NCBI RefSeq assembly: GCF_000003855.2
Contig: NW_003101680.1
Location: forward strand, 3,663,753 to 3,727,752
DNA: 64,000 bases
Source: Blastomyces gilchristii SLH14081
Taxonomy: Eukaryota; Ascomycota; Eurotiomycetes; Onygenales; Ajellomycetaceae
Direction: 5' to 3'
Shown here piece by piece: positions 1-12,681 of the stretch. Position 1 is the first letter of the stretch. Each line of letters starts with the position of its first letter. The translations under genes and the position numbers were made by a program. The notes under the pieces were generated by a model. The model was not told the origin of the DNA and did no database searches. It worked only from the letters and a program-made list of their open reading frames with translations.

Positions 1-1007
<1,007 letters not shown>

Positions 1008-1997
1008 GATGACTGTGACTAGAGTGTGTCGAAGGTGTCACCTCTTCCTGCGAACTCCCTGGATTAGATAGGCAGAGCCGATAAAGCTAACCAAACTGGC
1101 GGCGCGTCCGGAGATATATAGGGAGTCCAGGGGGGGAGGGGGGTGTTTTATGCTAAAAAGCGCAAAATCTGTTTCTGGGCACAGATGTAGGGAGGACGAT
1201 GATACGAAGGAAGTACAAAGAAAAGGGTCTCAAGGGAAATAAGGGGAAGTAGGGCTGCAGAGACGGTTTGTTTCGTTGTATGGTTTGCCTTGTCTTGTCT
1301 TGTCAATTGCTGCTGGATGAGATTGGGGTCTTTCGTTCGCTGCGGAAACAGTCGCCAGTTGCTTTTCTGGCGTCGGTGACGGATTAGGCATGGCGCCATC
1401 TTGGACCATTCGAGGCCGGAACCCTGCCATGGCAGAGGCGAGGGTTATATAGAATCGCTGAGTTTCTTTGGAATTTAACGAATGGTATAATTACTACTTA
1501 TTTACTATTTAGTTCGTTGTTCGTTTGGTTTGACTAGGCTGTATTTCTTGCTTGCATACTGGCTCGTTACTGCTGGCTGATAGGGGGATCTTAGTATTTA
1601 ACTAGATAGCGATGATGGGATAACCCACTCCGCACATGGACAAAAGAACATGGAGCAGAAGTAGGAGCAACAGAAAGCCCGCAAAAAAAAAAAAAAAAAA
1701 AACCATTGGACGGTAGGTACCAAACAGTTAATGTGAATAATTATAATCCTTGCTCCCTGAAACGCCTGCTGGAGGTTCCAAGGCGATACAACGGGCCATA
1801 TGAGAAATGCCCGGAAACAATAGCAAGAATAATTTCTCATTTCTAATACAGCCCCGATATGTACACCACACAAAAATTAAACTCAAAAAAAGGAAACGAA
1901 ACAAATAAGAACATCTTTGCAGAGAGTTAACGGAAAGAAGGGAGGGAAATTGACAAAAAGGGTAAAATAATAATCGACCAATGTTCTGCCAACATGA
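1008..1997. other. Intergenic: VPS29 3' flank and pab2 promoter side
   Basis: No supportable gene. It lies downstream of minus-strand VPS29 and upstream of minus-strand pab2. It contains a 21-base A run (1682-1702) and a G-rich stretch near 1129-1143. The short open frames here have no recognisable domain and run through the homopolymer. Confidence 0.6.
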
Positions 1998-2209
1998 TCA
2001 TGAAGCAGGCGGCGGTGCCTGTTGTTTACGAAACGAGACTTTCTCAACGGAGACGGTTTCCGCCCCCTGTGCGTCCTTGCGTAGCTGGTACACGTATAGA
2101 ACGAGCACATCACCTTGCACCTGTATAGAGAATTAATCAGCCGTCCATTCGTATCCTGAATGAAACACGGATCCACCCCGTCTGGTGCGGGCGGCCGAAA
2201 AGATATATG

Positions 2210-2246
<37 letters not shown>

Positions 2247-2982
2247 ACATCCATCAAACAAAAACTGGGCGTCTGCTCCTCTTCCTCCAACCCACCCTGT
2301 GTCGTAAAAGCCCCAGTAGCACTGCCCGGGTTGACGAAGAATCTGCCTTCCAACTCGTACGCCTCGAATTTATGTGTCCCGCCCCACAACAGCACATCGA
2401 CATCCATCTGCCGCGCGGCTATGAGCAGAGAGTCCGGATCGCCGGGCGGTATGATGGTGTGGCCATGGGTAAAGCCGATGCGCAGGCTGCCGTGAGTAAC
2501 AACTTTGGAGAGGGGGAGATTGGGTGAGTCGACGTCGAAGTCGCCCTTCACTAGCTGGAGGTCCGGGGCGATCTGGCGGAGGAATTCGAAGGTGTCGCGA
2601 TCGGTGAGGTTGCCCAGGCAGAGGATCTGGCCGATTTTACCGGGGGTGAGGAGCTTTTTGAACTGTATTGGTTGTTTGGTTAGTCCATTGAGATGATGTT
2701 TGTGGTTTAGCTAGCTAGCTCCAGCGAGCTGCTTTTCTACGGCGGGGCAACAAGGCATGGGGGAGATGGTTTTCTGCGAACCTTTGCAGGAATATCCTAT
2801 TGTTATTATTAACATCATTGCAGGTGGATGTTAGCACAATAATTGGAGGTCTTCTTCTCCTCAAGCATTCAAAGGAATGGAGTTGGGTGACGATAAGACA
2901 TATAGGGAGCGGGGATACAACATACCGGAGCGCGGTCAGGGACGAAGAGGTCGCCGATGGCCAGGACCAGACGAGAGGTCAT
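1998..2982 (-). CDS. VPS29: Vacuolar protein sorting protein 29 (retromer subunit)
   Basis: Three exons, 2982-2926, 2662-2249 and 2120-1998, encoding about 197 aa. The protein opens with TSRLVLAIGDLFVPDRA and continues with GKIGQILCLGNLTDRDT, VKGDFD, FTHGHTIIPPGD and VLLWGGTHKFEAYE, ending in a block that includes FFVNPGSATGAF. These are the calcineurin-like phosphoesterase-fold blocks of VPS29. As in that family the metal site is degenerate (GDLFVPDR in place of the catalytic motif), so it acts as a scaffold rather than a phosphatase. VPS29 joins VPS35 and VPS26 in retromer, which recycles cargo from endosomes to the Golgi. A slightly acidic insert (GLEEEEQT) sits before the last strand, as in other filamentous fungi. 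Intron 2 (2248-2121) has strong consensus ends and carries a 30-base A run. Confidence 0.93.
2214..2243. repeat. A30 homopolymer in VPS29 intron 2
   Basis: Uninterrupted A run on the plus strand immediately next to the donor of VPS29 intron 2 (2248-2121). It reads as poly(T) in the sense of the minus-strand transcript. Confidence 0.95.
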
Positions 2983-4656
2983 ACTTGAGGGAATGGTCCT
3001 CAACAACCCATTCCTGGACGATGGTACTGAGGTGGGATGGTAACAGCCTTCTTCTTCCTCGCTTGTCGTCGTCTCCCGGAGTTAGATTCGTTGTATCTAC
3101 TCCTTGTTCTGTTCTGTCCGGTTGTTGCGACTGCTGACGCCTAACCGCCCCGGTCCTGCGGCTACGGCGTCTATTTCTCGAACGGGAAATGGGGTGTCTT
3201 AGCGCCTCAGCCGCCTCAGCCTTAGTAGCGCATTTCCTAGCTGGAATATCCCCAAGTCGAACATGGGGAAGTTCTGCTATTATTAGGACTCTTTTTTAAT
3301 TTGCTGGCAGCCGAGTAGAAGGGATATAATCAGGCAATTGGACGGACAAATTGATCACCCTGTAACTGGGCTCCCCGTGGCAGGTCTTTTTCTACAATGA
3401 TTCGTTCGAAAAACGATCGCAAGCTGATGCAGGCAGAGTTACATCTATGCTTGATACTCAATGAATGTCTACTCGTTGTAGCAAGTTCACGGTACCGTCA
3501 GGCGCAATGCAAGGCTTATATTATCACTTAAGCTTATGACTCCCAAGGCTAGATAGATAGAACCTTGGACTAGCAGTTCCCGCACCGAACGACACGTTGA
3601 GATTTTGGCAGAGCTAGGTCTGCCTGAACTTTGGTGACCAGATGTGCGTTGAAGCTCCCAATGAGAAGGGCAGATCTTCTCGGTCGAGAACGGAATGACT
3701 CCAACTACTTCTGCCTTCCGTTTCAAATTTCCAATCGTTAGCTCTCTGGCGGATTGATTGCATGTAAGGGCAGATCATCAATTTCATTACCAGTACAGTC
3801 CAGTACTCCATTATGGCTGCTCACACCTCGCGCGGTCTCATCTCTCCCTGGTGGCCTATTAACTATAGCCTATGGTACAGCATTCAGGCTCTTTAGTCCG
3901 CGAATTGGGTAGGAATAGCTACCGTTGTCGGAAACCTCCGACGCCAGCGGCCAGCGGTCCTCCACTATTATCCTGGCCGAATAAGATGGTTTGGGGGTTT
4001 TTCTGTTCTATTGAAGACTAGTTAGAAGATATACATCGGAATTAACTACCAGCAGAGATATATTTGTATTTTTTAGGGAAAATGGTCAACCAGTAGTTGC
4101 TATGTACCAGAAATGAAATATTGCAGACATTTCCACCCCGAACGTTGGCACTTCTCTCATATTATTAGAAAATACTATTCATTCGTCTCACAGTTGACAG
4201 ACTCAATCAAATAGAAAGGATATTACTTGGGGTTGATTCTGAATCCAATCCAATCCACCGCAAGATATATCCATATCTGTGTTGTTGTTGACTTTGGCCA
4301 AAACAAGAAATTAAGCCCTAATGGCAGGCTTTTTATTTAACAAAAAAGGATATTAATATTGCAAAGAAAAACAGAAAAGAAACGGAAAAAAGCAAAAAAA
4401 GAAAAAAAGAAAAAAAGACTCTCAATTAGATTCGACTGGTCCGGGTTATTTGGCCAGACTGGGTATAAATATTTATTTCAACTCTCCCCTCGCTCTCGGT
4501 CGAAATATTTAATCCTCCAGCTCTATCTCGGCCTGCTAAATAATATATCTCTCCCTCCTCCAAGGTATAATAACTATACGCTGTACAACCCTTGCAGCCT
4601 CCGCATCTGCAGATTGGCTTGCGCAAAAACAGGGAAAAACGAAGCACCAAAAGCAT
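2983..4656. promoter_or_regulatory. Divergent intergenic region between VPS29 and the aminotransferase gene
   Basis: About 1.7 kb with no supportable gene. It should hold the VPS29 promoter on the left and the aminotransferase promoter on the right. A TATA-like TATAAAT lies at 4464-4470, about 190 bases upstream of the first in-frame ATG of the aminotransferase, and a purine-rich stretch lies at 4359-4420. Reading frames of 60-100 codons here lack any recognised domain. Confidence 0.5.
4464..4470 (+). promoter_or_regulatory. TATA-like element upstream of the long aminotransferase start
   Basis: TATAAAT, about 190 bases before the ATG at 4657. Position and sequence fit a fungal core promoter; no transcription start is visible from sequence alone. 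Confidence 0.4.
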
Positions 4657-6219
4657 ATGCTTAATAACCTTTCTTCGGCACTCCGAGCTGTGGCCCGGCT
4701 CAAGCCCGCGGGTGGAGAAATAATCGCCCTGGCTCCCTCACGGGCGAGTCCGCGGCTGAGCCTGATCTCTCGACATCTGGATCAGAGACTCCCTTTGCCG
4801 GCCTTGAACACGCCCTTTTCGACCGAGAGATCTGTGTCTGTCGAGCCTGACGACCTTGAATATAAACCCCTCCAGCGGACCCCGCCTCTCCTCAACCACA
4901 AGAATCCTCTTGCTCCCACTCCCACCAGCAATCGAAAAGATCCTGCTGCGAAAATGTCCGCCCAAGCCCCGCACTCGACGCTCCTGATCCCAGGCCCCAT
5001 TGAATTCGACGATGCGGTGCTTCAGTCTATGTCCCATTATGCGTACGTACTTGCTTCTCCCTATATAGATATTATTATTTTCCCTTTGCTATACACATTT
5101 TCCCCAGTGTTCCGTCCGCATTCCGCATTGCTCTGCTCCTAACTAACCAAACTGAGCAGTGAGAGTCATGTTGGCCCCGCCTTCGTAAAAACATTTGGCG
5201 AATCCCTCGCTCTCCTTCGCCGCCTCTTCCAATCTACCTCCCCATCTTCCCAGCCGTTCCTCCTTGCCGGTAGCGGCACATTGGGCTGGGATCTTGTCTC
5301 CGCCAACCTGATCGAGCGCGGCGAAGATGCCCTCGTCCTGCACACCGGCTACTTCGGTGATTCCTTTGCCTCTTGCCTTGAAACCTACGGTGCCAAAGCC
5401 ACCCAACTCAAGGCCCCAATCGGCCAACAACCCTCCCTCGCCGAGATCGAGCAAGCCCTAACCGCAAAACCCTACAAACTCCTTACCGTCACCCACGTCG
5501 ACACCTCCACCGGCGTCCTCGCAGATATCAAGTCCATCGCCGCCCTCGTCCGCCGCGTCAGCCCAGAAACCCTCGTCGTCGTCGACGGTGTCTGCAGCGT
5601 CGGCGCCGAGGAGATCGCCTTTGATGCCTGGGACCTCGACATCGTGCTTACCGCCAGCCAAAAGGCCATCGGCTGCCCGCCCGGTCTCAGCGTCGTCATG
5701 GCCTCCGGCCGCGCCATCCAGCGCTTCGAGAACCGCCAGTCCCCGCCCACCAGCTACTACGCCTCCATGGCAAACTGGCTGCCCATCATGCGCAACTACG
5801 AGGCTGGCAAGCCATCCTACTTCGCCACGCCCGCTACCCAGCTCGTGCACGCCCTCCACACCACCCTGACACAGGTAACCAGCAAGCCGCTGGCAGAGCG
5901 CTTTGCGGCTCACAAAGCTGCCTCGCAGCGTGTTAAGCAGGCTGTTGCTGAGCTGGGGTTGCAGCAGCTGGCGACCAAACCCGAGGACCAGGCCAATGCC
6001 ATGACGGCCATCCGGTTGCCCGAGGGCATGACGCCGCCAGATATCCTACCTGTGCTCGCGAAGAAGGGTGTTGTCTTTGCTGGGGGGTTGCACAAGGAGA
6101 TTGCGTCTAAATATATCCGCTTCGGACATATGGGGGTCAGCGTAACGGGTCCCGGACGGGATGATATTGACAAGGCGATCGTTGCGATGAAGGAGGCGTT
6201 TGCGGAGGTGAAGAAGTAA
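4657..6219 (+). CDS. AGX1: Alanine-glyoxylate / serine-pyruvate aminotransferase (PLP class V)
   Basis: Two exons, 4657-5042 and 5160-6219, joined in frame as HYA|ESHVGP. From the first ATG the protein is 481 aa; from the Met at 4954 it is 382 aa, the usual length of yeast Agx1 and mammalian AGXT. The core starts at STLLIPGPIEFDD and shows AGSGTLGWD (cofactor phosphate region), DGVCSVGAEE with the PLP-binding Asp, TASQKAIGCPPG with the Schiff-base Lys, and a C-terminal HMGVS block. The enzyme makes glycine and pyruvate from glyoxylate and alanine. The 99-residue N-terminal extension is rich in Arg, Ala and Ser and poor in acidic residues at its start, as expected of a mitochondrial presequence. 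The C-terminus (EVKK) is not an SKL-type peroxisomal signal. The ATG at 4954 has the good context aaaATGtcc, so two products are possible. Confidence 0.92.
4861..4866 (+). promoter_or_regulatory. TATAAA between the two aminotransferase start codons
   Basis: TATAAA lies inside the N-terminal extension, 88 bases before the internal ATG at 4954. It could serve as a core promoter for a shorter transcript lacking the presequence, but it also simply encodes part of the extension. Inference only. Confidence 0.3.
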
Positions 6220-7096
6220 TTAGAGTCTCCCTTTTTTATCTTCCTTACTTTATTTTTCCTTTGTTCCATTGAAGGGAGTTCTGTTCTCTGAATATATTCT
6301 TTTTTATTTTCAAAATTACTTTAATATCAGTTTACGGTGTGAAAGTGATGGAACGGGCGGGTTTTCTTTCCGGGCGGAGGGGACTGGAGATTGTGTTTAG
6401 AGATACCTACATAAGAATGAACCGCTTTTGATATTCCACGAGCGGGGAAATTATGGGGTTTTGCATATAGGTAAAAGATGAAAGAATACAAAAAACCTGA
6501 AATTATAATTCCTTCCGCACTGTAAGCAAATATATCCTCTCAAGATAAAAAACAACAAAATAAGACATTCTTACATGCTACATGCACAATTACCCAATAA
6601 TATACAGATAGTTACGGAGAAATTCGACGTGAGAACATGATCATTTCTTTTTCTAGCTTCAAGTATCTGGATCTAACTGTAGTGCTCAAGCGAGGAAGCT
6701 GGTTCGAGCACTCGCTATATATCCCTTTAGCGAAAAAGACGGGAGAAAATGAAACAAGCTGCCAAACCCTAGCATGGAGAACTTGGAGAAGAACCACGGG
6801 GAGTGTTCAGGGTAATGTAATGAAGATAACTGAAGCAGAACTAAAACACGGGGTGAGGGGCTGAGGAGAAGAAAACGTAAATAAATACGGAGTAAACAAA
6901 ATAGAGAGGGTGAAAAATGATATCAACAGAAACGCAACTAATAGGGGAAAGAAGAAACAAAAAATAAGGGCAAAATACATACGGCGAAAAATAGAAACAG
7001 GTAGCATACTATCTATCATAAAAAAAGAAGGGAAATTAAAAAAAAAAAAAAGGAAAATATAGAAAAAGGGGCAGCACCCCTCCTCTCGTCGTTGGC
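6220..7096. other. Convergent 3' region between the aminotransferase and myosin genes
   Basis: AT-rich, with no supportable gene. It should hold the 3' UTRs and polyadenylation sites of both converging genes. One TACGGAGTA motif lies at 6886-6894 and an A run near 7038-7050. Confidence 0.6.
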
Positions 7097-10000
7097 CTAC
7101 CAATCATCATCGTCCTGCGGCCTCATCGCGCTCTGCCTCTGCCTCAACGCCTCCGCAAGGCCACCCGCAAAACTAGTACTATTCATACTATTCGGGGTGG
7201 CACGACCACTCCCGCCCGACGAGTCGTGCGAGTTCATGCTGACCGCGCTGTCTCGCGGTGCCGGGGGCGGCGCGGGTTTACGGCCGGCAATTGGCCGTTT
7301 GGCTGGGGGAACGGGTGGGGTGGGTTTGGCTTTCGCTGCGGCGCGGGAGGCGCCGTTGGTTACCACAGGGTTTACGGGGTTGGCGTTGGAGACTGTGGAA
7401 GCTCTGGGAGCGGCTGGGGGTGGAGGAGGTGGCGGGGGAGCGGCTGCTTGGGGGATTGGAGCTACGAGTTCTTCTAGATAGGCTTCGGGCGCCCAGCCTT
7501 GGGCAGAGGTTGTCGTGTTCATGCAAAGCCACCATCCTGGTAATTTCACGGGTTATTAGCATATTTTCGGTATGTGATTTGTGATTTGTGATTTTTTTCT
7601 TTTTTTTTGGATAGAGATGCGAAAACAGGGGTGAGGGACGGGGGTTGGGGGTGTTATTAACGCTTACCGTTTCCTTCTTTTGCCATGATTTGGACTATTT
7701 CGCCCTTCTGGACGGAAAGCTCGTTAGAGCGCTCGCTGTTGAAATCATATAGGACCTTGGCGGTATGTTTTTTGACTGCCGGCGGTGCGGCCGGGGGAGG
7801 AGGTGGGGGTGCTCGAGCTTGCCCCGAGGCAGCCTGTGGTACAGGTCGGTAACCAGTATCTGCGGCTTGGGGGGTAGCTCGCGGCAGAGGTTGAGGTGCG
7901 GGTGTTGGCTTCGAAGCGGCTGGTCGTGAGGCCAGTTTTGATGGCCCTCCTCCAGGTCCCCCAGGCCGGAGCAATTTGCCCTTGGTGATGGGCTTGCCAG
8001 CAACCTGCCTCGGTCTCGGAGTCGGCTTTGATACAGAATCTGGTGGTTGGCCTTGACTGGTGTGGATTGTTCCACTTTTGTACAGATCATCTCGAACAAC
8101 TGTCGAATCTTTCATTGTCTTAATCACAGCCAATTTGCCCGGCTTTTTGTTATATTCAATACTGGAGGCTTGTTAGCTCTGCAAGTAATAAATGTACTGG
8201 GAGAACAACTTACGTGTCGGCGAGTTTGAGATTGAGCTGACCGCGGAGTGCATTGGAAAGGTATGTAAAAAATTCAGTCTTGAATACACAGCTGATAAGA
8301 GGGTCCGGCTCCTGTGGAGATCCAACTCCAAGAGCAAACCAGTCATCTTTCAGTCTTGATGCGCTGACGAATTTGATTGCGCCGAGCGATATCGTTCGTT
8401 CCGCTGAAATGTTCAACTGATGATTTACGACACTTTGGACGACAATGTAAACATTGTTCGATGTCTTTTACAATGACACACGTTAGCCAAGGCATCAAAG
8501 TTATGCAAAAACGAGAGGCGCACATACCAGAATTAAAATTCGCGGAGAAGGTTTACTGGAACGGCCGAATTTGGTGACAAGGAGCTCACAGCGGCAGGAG
8601 AATAAAACATTTTCGGATTCTGGATGTTTCTGTTGCGTTAGGAATTCCACTTCACCGCATAAAAGTATTTTAAAGAAAATAGCACTTACTGCTAATGCGA
8701 ATCGAATCCCTGATCATTTCTCCCGGGCCTCCAGCGTTGCTAACTCCAAGATAATCACCAAGGAATCTCCGCGAGCCAACGAGACTGTATCGGCGCCTTT
8801 CTTTCCTTCCACCAAGGATTTTGTGCCCCTGGTCTCGCAGTTTAATATATTCCAGCCCTCCAGTGACCCGTCTCCAGAATCTTTGGATTCGGATAGCACA
8901 TTCAGTTCGGTACCGGAGGTAGTTTCGCCAAGCGCGCTGGATACGGATGGCCATGTTATGCCAGTATCTATCTCGCATGTGTTCAAGAGCGAAAAGGGTT
9001 TCGGGGGTTTTGATAAAGGCTTTCGTGGTGCCCATCTGGTACTCTTCTGCCGGGATGCTTGTGTCTTTCAAGATCTGCCTCGCTCCCGATTCAGCGTCCC
9101 CAGTCCAGGTGTAATCGCCGGCATATGAGGTCTTTGGCGACAGAAGGTAGAAGCGCTCGACAAATTTGTCGAAAGTTTGACGGTAGGCAAATCCAGCTCT
9201 GCGAATCCGGACGTTCTCTTGCAGACCAAGGTATTTAATTTGATGCATCACATTGCCAACATTGTACTCGGACGGAGATTTGTTGTCGTTCGGTTTTATA
9301 GTTCGGATATATGACGGTTGTGCCTTCATTAAAGTCGTAACAAGGTCGTTTGCAGATGCCTTGATCTTGTCACCCGCGGTTGGAGGTCGACGCTTGTCGT
9401 CCTGATTAACTTGGTTGGGGAAGAGCGCATGGATGAAGTCGTTGCTACTCGAGCCCACAAGGTTAAGTAGATCTTTTAGTAGCTGATCTTTATTTTTGTC
9501 TGTCATTCCGTCAACAGTGTAGCCGACGTCACCAGCGTAATGCTTGACAATAAATTGACCTTGCCGGGACTCGAAGTTTGGATTTTGACTCAGGAAATTT
9601 AGTCTTCCCACAAAGGTCTGGTCGGCGGCTCCGGAGTCGGCATGTGCAGTGGCACAGGCGTCGTTTAATGCCGCGAAAATCCCGGGGGGGCGCTTATCTT
9701 CAATCAAGGAGCAAACAACTTTGTTATCAAAGTAAGTAATGGGAGTCCACTTGATTTGTTCGCGGGCGTATTCTTCTTGTTCCGTCTTTAGCGTAAGCTG
9801 GATGAAGATTTGCTGCAGTTTTTCGTTGACGTAATTGATACAGAGCTGCTCAAATGAGTTCTTATCAAAAATCTCGAACCCGTAAATATCCAGGATACCG
9901 ATTGAATTTTCTACGGCTTCCCTTGCTGCGAGTGAGGCATTAACTCGCTGAACGATCCAATCAAACATGTTGAAATAAAGGGCTTTCGCGAGTGCGTCTC

Positions 10001-11427
10001 GAACAGCGGTGGCCTGGACAACGTTCAAAGGAACTTCATACACAGACCCCCTGCGCCCACCTCTGGCTGTTTCCATAACCCTCAATGTAAGTGCTTTGTT
10101 TACCGCGGCAGCATCGACCTCTAATAGGTATGCGACGAAATCCACTACCGATTGATCTGTTATTGAAACGTTAGAATTGTCGTCTTCGAAAAATTGCATA
10201 TTTCCAAGCCACAGAATGGCTGAAAGAATGCGGAAGATATTATCCTGCTCGGCCTGCGCTAAACCAATAATTTTCATGGCGTCTAATGTATCTTTGAAAT
10301 CAGCAGCATCGTCTATACCAGGGACATCAAAACATTTAGAGCGACTTGTATACACATATGACTCTGGTTGTTGGATGCCGAAGTTTTCTGGAACATATGT
10401 CAGCTTGACGGAGTGGGCTCAGCTGAAAGCATAGACATTCCACATACCTCTATAAGTCTGCGGAGCAGCTTTGGTAAACTGATAAAATATATGGAAGTTT
10501 CGCTCATTTGTAATTTGACCAACCACTCTAGATTTCTCCAGGAGGTAGTTTGTAATCGTCGCGCCGACAGGCTCACCAACGGAGTTGAATTGCAGCTCTA
10601 GATATTTTCCGAAGCGTGACGAGTTATTATTCCGCAACGTTTTCGCATTGCCGAAGGATTCGAGAAGAGGATTGGTCGCCAGGACCATGTCCTTGGTATG
10701 TTGTATGGAAGAATCGCTGCCGCCCGATACGTTCGCAATATACTGCATCAGCCGCTTGGCAGCTTCGGTTTTGCCAGCACCGGATTCCCCTGAGATAATG
10801 ACACATTGATTCTCCTTGTATGCTTTCATGTTATAATATCCTGCTTCCGCGACAGCGAAAACGTGCGGGGGGACTTCCAGTCGGTTTTTCCCGCGGTAGG
10901 AATCAAGAACTTTGTCGGTGTAAATACCCACTAAATCGACGATCAGTATGTCGCGCTCGATATTTGTGGTAAGCTAGGTGTGACTTACAGTCTCTAAACG
11001 GGTTAACAGAGACAAGTACATGGCCGATGTATGTCTATATTCCAGGAAGTTGTCAGCAGCCAGGTGAAAGGTACAAAGTTGTCGCCTAAGCTGGCATTTC
11101 GGAAGGCAGGCAGGCATACGTAAATCTCGCCATGTTCAAATCTCTTTTTCAAGTTCTCATTTATGGCCTCATTCGACACTTTACTGAGGAGTGTAAGATC
11201 TGACACTCCAACCTCCTTCTTCTTTGTGCTTTCGAATACGGCCTTCTTAACTTGAGGTTTCCCCCCTGCCCCGCCCTCACCATGCCTCGACCGACCAAAA
11301 CCACGACTCTTCTTCTCCGGATCTCGAGGGCGTCGCGAGTGTCCCTACATGAATATAGTTAGGGATATAAATTGCACAATAAGACTGAGCGTAATATGAG
11401 GGGCTATAGTCCGCCAGGACTTACCAT
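7097..11427 (-). CDS. myoA: Class I unconventional myosin (MyoA / Myo5 type)
   Basis: Nine exons: 11427-11425, 11344-11120, 11034-10989, 10930-10448, 10387-8690, 8619-8528, 8464-8214, 8161-7668 and 7536-7097, giving about 1243 aa, close to the roughly 1250 aa of Aspergillus MyoA. The motor has the P-loop GESGAGKT at about 139-146 and a TEDS-site Ser near 367 (GGRRGSVYE), where PAK-type kinases act in the family. Two IQ motifs follow ([15 protein letters not shown] and [10 protein letters not shown]), then a basic TH1 tail that binds membranes, a Pro-rich region, an SH3 domain ([16 protein letters not shown] to WWLCMN) split by the last intron, and an acidic C-terminus ending DDDDW that can activate Arp2/3. 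It drives endocytosis and cortical actin assembly at hyphal tips. The first coding exon holds only the ATG, followed by GTAAGT; exon 2 opens GHSRR, as in related myosins. Exon 6 uses the acceptor after ATCCAG, because only that one keeps frame. Confidence 0.95.
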
Positions 11428-12428
11428 ATTCTCTGGGTTGCGCCGGGTGCGTGTTTGGCTATTCTCGCCGGATTGGAGGGAATATAGACCACGACCTCCT
11501 GAAAGTATAAATGAACGGGCGCAAACAACGAAGCAAGAGCATAAATATTTGTCCTGTAGAAAAGCTTCTTATCCGGCAGAAAAAAAGAAGTACAGACTCA
11601 GAATGCAGAGGAAGCACAACGACGGCAGAAGAATAAAGTAATAAAGGATAGGTGGGTGGACAGTAGTTAGTTGCCTTTGACACTTCAACGTACGCGGTAC
11701 CGGAACGATGATGCGGCGCTTACTGCAACTGTGCCACAACCTTGTGGCGTCTGGACAAGATTAGTTACATAATCCACGTAACTACATGCAATCATTCCAA
11801 GCGTTTTCTTTTCTTCTTCTAACGCTAAACCGTTTTAAGACCTCGGGTAGCTTTGGTGCCTGGCACAGCCTATATTATTTCTCAGTCTGAGCTTGGTAGT
11901 AGATACATACATAACATCAGTCTCTTGTTCGTCATGAACCATACAAAGTTGATGATTTCGTATGTCCTACGTTCATACAGTCTGTACTGTTCAAGTGTGC
12001 TTTCCCAAAAAAGCCTCGAAACAAACGAGCCCAGCAACTGGGATAAATCTGTGGAGCGCCAATATCAAAATGTTAAAATCTATGTTAATGAAACTGTTCT
12101 AACCCAATTAAAGTGCGCTCACATACAGATTTTCCTCCAACAAGATCCCAGTTGAAGTTGTTGTTTGGAATCACCGCGATTTACTGAATCTCTCCCATTC
12201 TCATGCTCTTAGTTTGACAATAATGGACTCATACGCAACAGAACCAGAACATATTCCGGCCACTGACTTATATGCAGATGTTCCACTTTACGGGCGGTAT
12301 CACCCTGCGCAGAGTGATTTTTGTGTGTGAAACCAAAGCCTCATTAATATACTGGGAACCAGTAATCGACTTATATCATGAATCTACCCGAATTTGCCCT
12401 GCAGATGAAGGTGCCTGCAGATGAAGGT
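11428..12428. other. Intergenic: myosin promoter and left edge of the accessory island
   Basis: The myosin 5' region lies to the left (about 11.43-11.8 kb). To the right the sequence is AT-rich with frequent stops in all frames and no recognisable protein. The 16-base tandem duplication at 12398-12429 marks the edge of the decayed kinase sequence. Confidence 0.5.
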
Positions 12429-12429
12429 G
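12398..12429. repeat. 16-base perfect tandem duplication
   Basis: CCTGCAGATGAAGGTG occurs twice back to back (12398-12413 and 12414-12429) at the left edge of the decayed kinase fragment. The family has no obvious repeat here, so it looks like a local duplication in unconstrained DNA. Confidence 0.9.
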
Positions 12430-12681
12430 TTCGTGGTGTGTTTGCTCTTGGGAATGTCGTTGCCAAATCAAGCAATCAGGGGAGATCGACTATTCGTTCG
12501 CTGATTTCCATGGGGTTGATGCATCTATATTGCTAAAAAGGTAATAGAGACATCAGAGTACCAGAGATTTACTTCACTGGCAAGACTTTGATTATTCTCA
12601 TGGGCTGTTTTACGCTCCACCCGAAATAAGATCCAAGGCTGCCAAGTTATAATTCAAGAGAGGTTCCCTGGTATTGACGTG
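12429..12681 (+). pseudogene. Decayed aminoglycoside-phosphotransferase-like kinase fragment
   Basis: Short matches to the N-lobe of a fungal APH-like (PF01636-type) family appear in order but in different frames: VFALGNVVAKSS (12429 on), EIDYSFADFHGVDA (12482 on), AKKVIE then DIRVPEIYFTGK (12549 on), and KIQGCQVIIQERFPG (12628 on). They correspond to the strand-turn-strand, the linker VRVPEIYFAGKI and the QER-PG block of the family as I remember it. At least two frameshifts, an in-frame TAA after the DASI segment and about 40 extra bases before KIQG break the frame. No C-lobe follows. This is a remnant and probably not expressed as protein. Assignment rests on remembered motifs, not on a search. 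Confidence 0.6.

Noticed and set aside
5458..5913. 151-codon minus-strand Gly/Asp/Val-rich frame
   Set aside because: Antisense shadow of the GC-rich aminotransferase exon.
6690..6725. tRNA-like GGTTCGAGCA
   Set aside because: The surrounding bases do not fold into acceptor, D and anticodon arms; no A-box is present.
8620..8629. Upstream acceptor (ACAG) for myosin exon 6
   Set aside because: It breaks the reading frame; the acceptor nine bases further on (CCAG) keeps it and still has a good branch point.
8571..9128. 185-codon plus-strand frame
   Set aside because: Antisense to myosin exons 5-6; no domain of its own.
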